Assembly (NCBI GenBank): GCA_002315795.1
Contig: DCIF01000134.1
Span: 22,883 to 29,422, forward strand
Length of the DNA: 6,540 nucleotides
Source: Bacteroidales bacterium UBA1733
GTDB lineage: Bacteria; Bacteroidota; Bacteroidia; Bacteroidales; UBA3663
Direction: 5' to 3'
Under the pieces are notes generated by a model. That model was not told the origin of the DNA and searched no databases. It saw nothing but the letters and a program-made list of their open reading frames with translations. Positions within the stretch are counted from its first letter, which is position 1. Each line of letters starts with the position of its first letter. The translations under genes were made by a program, and so were the position numbers. Positions 1 to 5,461 of the stretch are shown piece after piece.

Positions 1-1059
1 GAAATGGAGCAGAAATCGCTACAGGCTAAGGTCGAAGTCCTGAAGCAGGCTCAGGAACAGGTAGATGCTATTCGTAAGCAAGCACAGGATCAGCTGACCG
101 CTGCCCGTCAGGAGGCTCAACAGCAAATAACGGCTCTTCAGGACGAAGCAGCTCAACAGCTCTCGCTACTCCAGCAGGATAAAGACCAGCAGATTGCTCA
201 ACTGAATAAAGAGAAGGCTGAACAGCTCGCTTCTGCACAGAAGGATGCAGCTGAGCAGATTTCAGCGATTCAGCAGCAGGCAGCAGAGCAGATATCTGCA
301 GTTCAGCAGCAGACAACTGAGCAGCTCGCTGAGGCTCAGCAGAAGCTCTCGCAAATTACTGAAGCTGCAAATGCTGAAGTGGCTACCTACAAGCAGCGAG
401 TATTAGAATTTGAGGCAATGGTGGCTCAGCCACTGAAGTCAAGTCGCGAGAATTTGCGTTCATCGCTTATGCTCATTGCCGAACAGATTCAATTGTTGAA
501 GGAGAATGTCGAGAGTCTTAATTCGGACAACAACTACCATAACACGACAGTCCACATGGCTATCAAGTTCTCGCAGTTTATGCAGTGGTTTGATAAGACG
601 GTGATGAAAGATGAAGAGGGTGCCATCCGTAGCACTAGTGATCTTTGTGCTTTGATGCAGAACGAATTGCGCAATGCTATTGAGAACAATTACTCTTGGG
701 CGTCAGAACTGCTTCGTATCAATGCTTACAGCGGTATTTCTCCACTTTTCCTTACCGAGGCTAAGCGCTCAGGCATTCTTATTGAGAATATGCACATTGC
801 TGTAGCTGAACTGATTGGTCTCTTAGGCAAATATGGTATCACCGTCGTCATTCCAAATCTCTTTGTCGATGACTTTTCCGCTGATAACTATAAGCTCAAT
901 AACGCTCCGCTCATCAACTCCTTCTATCCTCATGGATTCAAGGAGCAGGAGATGGCAAAACGTGGCGTGATTTATGATGTCATCCACCCAGGTTATTCCG
1001 TTGATGGTGTGGTTCAGAAAGTGCCAGAGGTCAGCGCTATGATGGCAGTGGCGCAATAA
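1..1059 (+). CDS. Coiled-coil protein with 11-residue repeats and possible GrpE-like C-terminal domain (5' end probably outside window)
   Basis: I do not recognise this as a named gene. The frame is open to the left edge; the first ATG is at 4, too close to the edge to judge a start, so the gene is probably 5'-partial. Residues below count from that ATG (351 aa). Residues 1 to about 135 are a Gln/Ala/Glu-rich coiled coil with nine 11-residue repeats (15-113). Residues 136-275 look alpha-helical and mixed in composition. Residues 276-351 look like a small beta-containing domain, with IPNLFVDDF (283-291), INSFYPHGF (304-312) and VIYDVIHPGYSVDG (322-335), ending near PEVSAM. The order long coiled coil, helices, small C-terminal beta domain, with a closing GY...G.V...P.V pattern, recalls the nucleotide-exchange factor GrpE, but this is a pattern resemblance only. 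No signal peptide or membrane segment is seen, so a cytoplasmic location is inferred. It ends 4 bp from the murB stop on the opposite strand. Confidence 0.85.
   Translation, partial: EMEQKSLQAKVEVLKQAQEQVDAIRKQAQDQLTAARQEAQQQITALQDEAAQQLSLLQQDKDQQIAQLNKEKAEQLASAQKDAAEQISAIQQQAAEQISAVQQQTTEQLAEAQQKLSQITEAANAEVATYKQRVLEFEAMVAQPLKSSRENLRSSLMLIAEQIQLLKENVESLNSDNNYHNTTVHMAIKFSQFMQWFDKTVMKDEEGAIRSTSDLCALMQNELRNAIENNYSWASELLRINAYSGISPLFLTEAKRSGILIENMHIAVAELIGLLGKYGITVVIPNLFVDDFSADNYKLNNAPLINSFYPHGFKEQEMAKRGVIYDVIHPGYSVDGVVQKVPEVSAMMAVAQ
46..342 (+). repeat. Nine tandem 33-bp units encoding 11-residue (hendecad) coiled-coil repeats
   Basis: Residues 15-113 of the first gene divide without gaps into nine 11-residue units. 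Examples are QAQEQVDAIRK (15-25), EAQQQITALQD (37-47), DAAEQISAIQQ (81-91) and QAAEQISAVQQ (92-102). Unit position 5 is always Gln. Position 6 is always Leu, Ile or Val. Position 9 is a small or hydrophobic residue, and position 10 is mostly Gln. Units 81-91 and 92-102 are nearly identical in protein but differ at synonymous sites, which suggests older duplication under protein-level selection. An 11-residue period is known to give a straight or slightly right-handed coiled coil, unlike the common 7-residue period. Confidence 0.85.
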
Positions 1060-1063
1060 AGAC

Positions 1064-2140
1064 TTATATTATATTCACCTCCGGTTCTATCGTTATTTCA
1101 AACTTCTCGTTGACCGAGGCAACGATCTGCTGGCAGAGGTTGACAATCTCGTCAGGAGTTGCTCCGCCACGGTTGACGAGTACCAGACATTGTTTCTCAT
1201 AGACGCCAGCGCGTCCCACAGTCTTTCCTTTCCATCCACATTGCTCGATGAGCCAGCCAGCGGGTATCTTGACGAGTGTCTCATTTATTATATAATGTGG
1301 AATAGTGGCGTCTTCGCCATGTGCCTCCATCTGCGCGCTGCCATAGCGCCATTCGTTCAGAATTCTCTCATAGACGCTCTGTTCAACCACCGGATTTTTA
1401 AAGAACGAACCTGCATTGCCCAATTCTTTCGGATCGGGTAACTTACCTTGGCGAATGGCAATCACCGCATTTCGCACATCCATAGCTGTCGGATTCTCTA
1501 TGCCAGTCAAGGCTTGTTTGAGTCCTGCATATTCCAGATGCAGTATAGGGGTCTTCGATAGCTTCAGTACCACGCAAATGACGATATACCGGCTCTTAGC
1601 TGCTGGCGTTTTGAGCAGGGAAGCACGGTATGCATACTGCATCTCTTCACAACTTATCTGACAGCTTTTCTGTTCAACGACATCCCAGCAGATCACTTTC
1701 TGGATGAGGTCTTTGATTTCTACACCGTATGCTCCGATGTTCTGCACAGCAGCAGCTCCGGACTCTCCAGGAATGAGTGAGAGATTTTCTGTGCCATAAA
1801 GTTCATGCTCTGCACAAAACTTGCATACGTTATCCCAAGTGGTCCCGGCCATAACATCCAGAGTCTCTCCGTCTAATCGGAGCATCATTCCCCTACCCGT
1901 ACAGTGAAGCACCACTCCAGGATAATCTCCCTTGAAGAGTAGGTTCGACCCGGCACCGATATGCCAGAATGGAAGCTCTCCTTTCTCTTGTTGCTGCTGC
2001 ATCAGCGACTGTATATCACTGTCTGCAAGGATCTCCTGCAGTTCGTCTGTGTTGTCATATTCCGCAAATACTGCGGCCTTCACATCCATGCCAAAAGTGT
2101 TGAAGCCGAGGAGTGAAGCATTCTTTCTGATAGTTTTCAT
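1064..2140 (-). CDS. murB: UDP-N-acetylenolpyruvoylglucosamine reductase MurB
   Basis: MurB is the FAD-dependent cytoplasmic enzyme that reduces UDP-GlcNAc-enolpyruvate to UDP-MurNAc with NADPH, the second step of peptidoglycan precursor synthesis. The 358-aa product is slightly longer than E. coli MurB and carries the family signatures. FNTFG (13-17) lies at the N terminus. The FAD-binding motifs are IGAGSNLLF (61-69) and IPGESGAAAVQNIGAYGVE (123-141). YR (171-172) matches E. coli Tyr158/Arg159. GNAGSFFKNP (241-250) holds the catalytic Ser245, and EPEV (352-355) holds the catalytic Glu352. LEYAGL (202-207) matches the E. coli Tyr190 region, which points to a type I enzyme. The ATG at 2140 is chosen because FNTFG follows closely and a later start (Met18) would remove it. 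The gene is monocistronic within the window, converges on the coiled-coil gene, and has its own promoter immediately upstream. No key residue is missing. Confidence 0.97.
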   Translation of the reverse strand: MKTIRKNASLLGFNTFGMDVKAAVFAEYDNTDELQEILADSDIQSLMQQQQEKGELPFWHIGAGSNLLFKGDYPGVVLHCTGRGMMLRLDGETLDVMAGTTWDNVCKFCAEHELYGTENLSLIPGESGAAAVQNIGAYGVEIKDLIQKVICWDVVEQKSCQISCEEMQYAYRASLLKTPAAKSRYIVICVVLKLSKTPILHLEYAGLKQALTGIENPTAMDVRNAVIAIRQGKLPDPKELGNAGSFFKNPVVEQSVYERILNEWRYGSAQMEAHGEDATIPHYIINETLVKIPAGWLIEQCGWKGKTVGRAGVYEKQCLVLVNRGGATPDEIVNLCQQIVASVNEKFEITIEPEVNII

Positions 2141-2145
2141 GGCTG

Positions 2146-2177
2146 CAAATGTACGTTATTTCTATCAATTATCCAAA
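2146..2177 (-). promoter_or_regulatory. murB promoter (Bacteroidota -33/-7 type)
   Basis: Read on the minus strand, TTTG (2177-2174) is followed by 20 nt and then TACATTTG (2153-2146), a full match to the Bacteroidota TTTG-N19-21-TAnnTTTG pattern. The -7 element ends only 5 nt before the murB ATG, so transcription should begin at or within about 3 nt of the start codon. Confidence 0.75.
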
Positions 2178-2308
2178 TTTCATTTTTATTATTTTTTATA
2201 TTTCATTATGTTTATCTTTTTTCTGTGATCTATAATCCGTTGATAGTAAGACTTCTTTTGTCATATTTAGATGTTAATTATACCTATCAATGTTACATTT
2301 TATATTTT

Positions 2309-2352
2309 TTTTTGATATATCTTGAAAAAAAACTTGATAATTTTTGATATAT
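2309..2352 (+). repeat. Short direct repeat TTTTTGATATAT upstream of the lipoprotein gene
   Basis: The 12-bp sequence TTTTTGATATAT occurs at 2309-2320 and again at 2341-2352, start to start 32 bp. The second copy contains the TTTG used as the -33 element of the lipoprotein promoter. The first copy could be an upstream AT-rich element or a binding site on the same face of the helix. The surroundings are very AT-rich, so chance or slippage is a real alternative. Confidence 0.35.
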
Positions 2353-2373
2353 GTAAAAAAAAAAGTACCTTTG
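2343..2373 (+). promoter_or_regulatory. Promoter of the lipoprotein gene (Bacteroidota -33/-7 type)
   Basis: TTTG (2343-2346), 19 nt, then TACCTTTG (2366-2373) matches the Bacteroidota sigma factor consensus. The spacer contains a run of ten A. The predicted transcript begins near 2378 and gives a leader of about 60 nt before the ATG at 2438. No strong Shine-Dalgarno sequence is visible in that leader. Confidence 0.75.
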
Positions 2374-2437
2374 CCGCCAGAATTAATTACCCAAAGGCAG
2401 AAAATTTGTCTTGTATAACTATTTATTTTGATTGTTT

Positions 2438-3730
2438 ATGAAACAAGCATCACTTTGTTTTATTTCTCTCGCTGCCATTTTAGCAGGTAGCTTGTCATCT
2501 TGTCATGAATACGAGGGAGGATACTCTGAAGAGGAAGTTGCTTATGCTAAGTTCGAGAAAGAGTATAACGAAAATTTTGAAAATGAGTATGGTAAGATTG
2601 CAGATGGTCATACCTGGGGATTTGAAAACGACGAATCTACCCGTGCAGCTGAAAAGTCTCATCAGTATAGAATAGTAAGAAATTCAGATGGCTCTGCTAG
2701 AATTGAATCCATTATTGGTGGATCTGATGGAGATAAAGACTATAACTACGCGCAACAGAATTATCCGCCTGCAATAACTTCTGCAGAAAAGACGTATGTT
2801 TTTCAGTATTTAAAGAATCACCCTAACGAGGGCAGTACAACTTGCAAGTTGAACAACTATTTCTTGCAGAACTTAGGTCAGTACAATTATAATGAATATA
2901 CTACAACTGCAGATCAGAATGGTACTACTCATACAATCAAAAACACAGAAAACATGAATGAGTTGGTTTTTGATGATATCCATTTTGAATCCTATAATGC
3001 AAGTATTGGATATGACTATTATGTAACTAATACAAATATTAAGAATCCTCAATATCATGATAACTATGGTTCGTCTTACATATTAACAGATAAGAGCTAC
3101 AGATATTATTATATTCCAGGAGATCCTTCACAAAACTTCCCTGGAGGTTGTTATCTGTGCTTTGATTATATCACAACATCAAAAGATGACGGTTCAAAAT
3201 ATTATGGAGATGGTATTTATAACGACTGGGTGATAAAGGTTTATCCTGGTGAAAATGATCTTGGACGTGTGTTCTGTGAAGATTTGGGTTCAACTCATGA
3301 TCTTGACTTTAATGATCTCGTTTTTGATTATTGTAACTATGGTACAGAAAAGGATCCAAATGTCTTTATCCAGGTTAGATCTCTTCTTGGTACTTTAGAG
3401 ATGAAATTTGGCGATGTTGTACTAAGAACATCTGAAGATGTGACGCCACACGATAATGTCAGTGGGCCATCGTTCTTTATCAATCAACTTGTCACATCTA
3501 AAGGGTTGATTCAGGTCAAAGGTGATAATAAACGTTTTGGTGGCGATAGTGGATGGTCTAAAAATACTTGGGATATTTCCAATAATCCAGGTAGAGCTCC
3601 ATATATGCTTCGTGTTGCACCTAATACTGCTTGGACTAGTGAAAATCAGCGTATTGATAGCAAATATCCAGATTTCAAGCAATATGTTGTTTCCCCAAAT
3701 ACAAAACCAAATTGGTGGGTAAGTCAATAA
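2438..3730 (+). CDS. Secreted lipoprotein with a DUF4842/LruC-like domain, function unknown
   Basis: The product (430 aa from the ATG at 2438) starts with a lipoprotein signal peptide. It has a Lys near the N terminus, a hydrophobic stretch at about residues 4-19, and lipobox LSSC with the lipidated Cys at 22. An in-frame TTG at 2432 adds only two residues and is less likely. The mature protein begins with an acidic Tyr/Glu-rich segment and a GKIADGHTWGF stretch (53-63), a form common near the N terminus of Bacteroidota lipoproteins of this kind. The best-marked part is YNDWVIKV (261-268) followed by EDLGSTHDLDFNDLVFDY (281-298), an Asp-rich motif typical of the LruC/DUF4842-like group. The C terminus has the matching APYMLRV...W...YPDF pattern (387-414). 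Tyr, Asn and Asp are unusually frequent, and a CxxC lies at 238-241. It is probably anchored in the outer membrane and perhaps surface exposed. The gene is visibly more AT-rich than lysC and lysA, has its own promoter and terminator, and stands alone. The family assignment is from motif memory; no function is established. Confidence 0.85.
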   Translation: MKQASLCFISLAAILAGSLSSCHEYEGGYSEEEVAYAKFEKEYNENFENEYGKIADGHTWGFENDESTRAAEKSHQYRIVRNSDGSARIESIIGGSDGDKDYNYAQQNYPPAITSAEKTYVFQYLKNHPNEGSTTCKLNNYFLQNLGQYNYNEYTTTADQNGTTHTIKNTENMNELVFDDIHFESYNASIGYDYYVTNTNIKNPQYHDNYGSSYILTDKSYRYYYIPGDPSQNFPGGCYLCFDYITTSKDDGSKYYGDGIYNDWVIKVYPGENDLGRVFCEDLGSTHDLDFNDLVFDYCNYGTEKDPNVFIQVRSLLGTLEMKFGDVVLRTSEDVTPHDNVSGPSFFINQLVTSKGLIQVKGDNKRFGGDSGWSKNTWDISNNPGRAPYMLRVAPNTAWTSENQRIDSKYPDFKQYVVSPNTKPNWWVSQ

Positions 3731-3750
3731 TTGAAAAATTGGACTCGCAT

Positions 3751-3776
3751 ATCAACACATCCGCGGATGTGTTGAT
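3751..3776. repeat. Perfect 26-bp palindrome
   Basis: The left arm ATCAACACATCCG is followed directly by its exact reverse complement CGGATGTGTTGAT. As RNA it would fold into an 11-bp stem with a CGCG loop, 20 nt after the lipoprotein stop codon. No T-run follows, so it is not a standard intrinsic terminator. It could be a 3'-end stabiliser, a processing site, or a DNA-protein binding palindrome. Confidence 0.8.
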
Positions 3777-3777
3777 G

Positions 3778-3833
3778 TTCGTGGTCTCTGAAACCGGATT
3801 CTGATTTCTTTTTCCGGTTTCGGCGATCACGAA
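3778..3833 (+). repeat. Long imperfect inverted repeat, 21-position stem with 14-nt loop
   Basis: Arm 3778-3798 pairs with 3813-3833. The core GAAACCGGA (3790-3798) pairs exactly with TCCGGTTTC (3813-3821). The outer TTCGTGGTC (3778-3786) pairs with GATCACGAA (3825-3833) through one G-U pair. Between them lie one T-C mismatch (3787/3824) and one U-G pair. The loop (3799-3812) is T-rich. The structure starts one base after the 26-bp palindrome, so the two stems could stack. No immediate T-run follows. Confidence 0.7.
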
Positions 3834-3971
3834 ATGGAAGTTTTGCAAGTGGAACATCCTTTCAAGGTCTATTGATGGGTGCAATGATTTTTGCGAGTAA
3901 CTTTCCGCATCGTAACAACATTGGTCTTTATATAAAAATGCCGGAATATTTCAATATTCATTATACAAAAG

Positions 3972-4013
3972 CGCGAAAATATGTTGTAAAACATGTTTTC
4001 GCGTATATTTTTT
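3972..4013 (+). terminator. Intrinsic terminator after the lipoprotein transcript
   Basis: CGCGAAAATATGTT (3972-3985) pairs with AACATGTTTTCGCG (3990-4003), a 14-bp stem with one U-G pair and a GUAA (GNRA-type) tetraloop. It is followed by TATA and six T (4008-4013). This separates the lipoprotein transcript from the lysC promoter, which begins only about 10 bp further on. The opposite strand has a weaker T-rich tail. Confidence 0.85.
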
Positions 4014-4022
4014 GTTCGTAAA

Positions 4023-4054
4023 TTTGGCAGATTGTAAAAAAAATGCTATTTTTG
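4023..4054 (+). promoter_or_regulatory. Promoter of the lysC-lysA operon (Bacteroidota -33/-7 type)
   Basis: TTTG (4023-4026), 20 nt, then TATTTTTG (4047-4054) is a full consensus match. The start of transcription is expected near 4058-4061, within the 8-bp palindrome TCACGTGA (4058-4065). That leaves a leader of roughly 80 nt, too short for a lysine riboswitch (about 170 nt or more). Confidence 0.8.
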
Positions 4055-4060
4055 CACTCA

Positions 4061-4096
4061 CGTGACATTGTCTTTTGCGTTATGAGCAATGGCACG
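4061..4096 (+). promoter_or_regulatory. 5'-end hairpin in the lysC leader
   Basis: CGTG-A-CATTG (4061-4070) pairs with CAATG-G-CACG (4087-4096). This gives nine base pairs with one A-G mismatch and a 16-nt loop, beginning at the predicted 5' end of the transcript. It could protect the mRNA end or be a regulatory structure; no T-run follows it, so it is not an attenuator-type terminator. An ATG in the loop (4082) opens a 10-codon reading frame ending at 4114 that has no lysine codons. Confidence 0.5.
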
Positions 4097-4137
4097 ATCA
4101 GGTTGATAAGTTAAATTTATTATTAGATAAGAAAAAA

Positions 4138-5457
4138 ATGAAAGTCCTTAAGTTCGGTGGAACCTCAGTGGGATCAGCTGAGCGTATCAAGAACGTTGCC
4201 AAACTCGTGCTCGAGGATGGCCAGTCAAAAATCGTTGTCCTTTCTGCTATGTCGGGTACTACCAATACCCTGCTCGAGATCTCGGGTTACTATCGTCTGC
4301 AGAATGCAGTGGGTGCCAGTGAGGTGATCGTGCGTCTGGAGCAGAAGTATAATGGCGTCATCAAGGAATTGCTCTCTACCCCTGAGAGCCAGGCTAAGGC
4401 AAAGCAGGTAGCAAAGGGTATCTTCGAGTATATCCGTTCGTTTGCCAACCGTCCATTCACCATCTATGAGGAGAAGTGCATTGTGGCTCAGGGTGAGTTG
4501 CTCAGCACGAACCTGATGTATATCTATCTGCAGGAGCAGGGAGTAAAGGTGGCTTTCATGCCAGCTCTTGACTACATGCGTATCGATAAGAACGCCGAAC
4601 CAGACTTCCATTATATTGAGGATCAGCTGAAGAAGATGCTGGCTGAAGCTGGCGAGCAGCAGATCTACGTTACTCAGGGATTCATCTGCCGTAACGCATA
4701 CGGTGACATTGACAACCTGCAGCGTGGCGGTTCAGACTATTCAGCTTCGATCGTAGGTGCTGCTATCCGCGCTGAGGAGATCCAGATCTGGACCGATATT
4801 GACGGTATGCACAACAACGATCCTCGTTTCGTAGAGGGTACCAAGCCAGTGCGTCATCTTCACTTCGATGAGGCTGCAGAGTTGGCTTACTTCGGTGCTA
4901 AGATCCTGCACCCAACTTGCGTAACTCCAGCTCGTATGTATAATATCCCTGTTCGTCTGCTCAATACCATGGAGCCTACTGCTCCTGGCACTATGATCAG
5001 CAACGAGACAGAGGCTGGTAAGATCAAGGCTGTAGCTGCAAAGGATGGCATTACCTCTATCCGTATCAAGTCGAGCCGCATGTTGCTGGCATACGGTTTC
5101 ATGCGTCAGGTATTCGAGATCTTCGAGCGTTACAAGACCTCTATCGACCTCGTTACTACCTCTGAGGTAGGAGTCAGCCTGACTATCGACAATGACAAGC
5201 ACCTCGATGAGATTCTTCAGGATCTGAAGAAATTCGGATCGGTAACCGTAGATAAGGACATGGTGATCATCTGTGTTGTAGGTGATATGAAGTGGGATAA
5301 CCTCGGCTTTGAGAGTAGTGTCGTAGAGGCACTGAAGGAGGTTCCTGTACGTATGATCAGCTATGGTGGTAGCAACTATAACATCAGCCTCCTGATCAAG
5401 AAGGAAGATAAGATCAAGGCACTTCAGTCACTCAGCTCGCACCTGTTTAATAATTAA
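4138..5457 (+). CDS. lysC: Aspartate kinase, monofunctional, lysine-sensitive type
   Basis: The enzyme phosphorylates L-aspartate with ATP, the first committed step toward lysine, diaminopimelate, threonine and methionine. The ATG at 4138 (439 aa) is chosen because it gives the canonical N terminus MKVLKFGGTSVG. An upstream in-frame TTG (4075) would add 21 unrelated residues and lies almost at the predicted mRNA start. The kinase motifs are KFGGTSVG (5-12), SAMSGTTN (36-43), Glu120 in QGELLST, RGGSD (196-200), WTDIDGMHNNDPR (218-230) and ELAYFGAKILHP (248-259). Two C-terminal ACT domains follow, at roughly 299-364 and 375-436. In the first, MLLAYGF (315-321) and IDLVTTSEVGVSLT (336-349) closely resemble the lysine-binding segments of E. 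coli LysC, so feedback inhibition by lysine is inferred. There is no homoserine dehydrogenase domain. lysA starts 4 nt after the stop codon, so the two are co-transcribed. Confidence 0.97.
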   Translation: MKVLKFGGTSVGSAERIKNVAKLVLEDGQSKIVVLSAMSGTTNTLLEISGYYRLQNAVGASEVIVRLEQKYNGVIKELLSTPESQAKAKQVAKGIFEYIRSFANRPFTIYEEKCIVAQGELLSTNLMYIYLQEQGVKVAFMPALDYMRIDKNAEPDFHYIEDQLKKMLAEAGEQQIYVTQGFICRNAYGDIDNLQRGGSDYSASIVGAAIRAEEIQIWTDIDGMHNNDPRFVEGTKPVRHLHFDEAAELAYFGAKILHPTCVTPARMYNIPVRLLNTMEPTAPGTMISNETEAGKIKAVAAKDGITSIRIKSSRMLLAYGFMRQVFEIFERYKTSIDLVTTSEVGVSLTIDNDKHLDEILQDLKKFGSVTVDKDMVIICVVGDMKWDNLGFESSVVEALKEVPVRMISYGGSNYNISLLIKKEDKIKALQSLSSHLFNN

Positions 5458-5461
5458 AAAT

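Larger units (their letters stand above)
3731..3971 (+). other. Non-coding 3' region behind the lipoprotein gene, with two hairpins
   Basis: About 240 nt lie between the lipoprotein stop codon and the first good intrinsic terminator. I see no convincing gene and no TAnnTTTG promoter on the plus strand. The first part carries a perfect palindrome and a long imperfect hairpin; the second part (about 3840-3970) shows nothing I can name. The simplest reading is a long structured 3' UTR, which could yield a small RNA by processing; that is an inference. Confidence 0.5.

Noticed and set aside
3751..3776. Palindrome as the transcription terminator of the lipoprotein gene
   Set aside because: No T-run follows the stem; the hairpin at 3972-4013 with six T is a far better candidate.
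3745..3835. Integron attC-like recombination site
   Set aside because: The stem-loop is suggestive, but I could not find the RYYYAAC and GTTRRRY core sites in the right places, and there is no integrase or cassette array.
3875..4021. 48-codon plus-strand reading frame (ATG at 3875) in the intergenic region
   Set aside because: It runs straight through the intrinsic terminator at 3972-4013, has no promoter or ribosome site that I can see, and its product looks like translated AT-rich non-coding sequence.
4075..4137. N-terminal extension of lysC from a TTG at 4075
   Set aside because: The 21 extra residues match nothing typical of aspartate kinases, the canonical N terminus begins at the ATG at 4138, and the TTG lies within the leader hairpin loop about 15 nt from the predicted transcript start.
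4055..4137. Lysine riboswitch upstream of lysC
   Set aside because: The leader is only about 80 nt and has a single simple hairpin, much smaller than the multi-helix lysine riboswitch.
4225..5202. Long minus-strand open frames opposite lysC
   Set aside because: They are antisense shadows of a well-conserved coding gene, with no domain-like features in their products.
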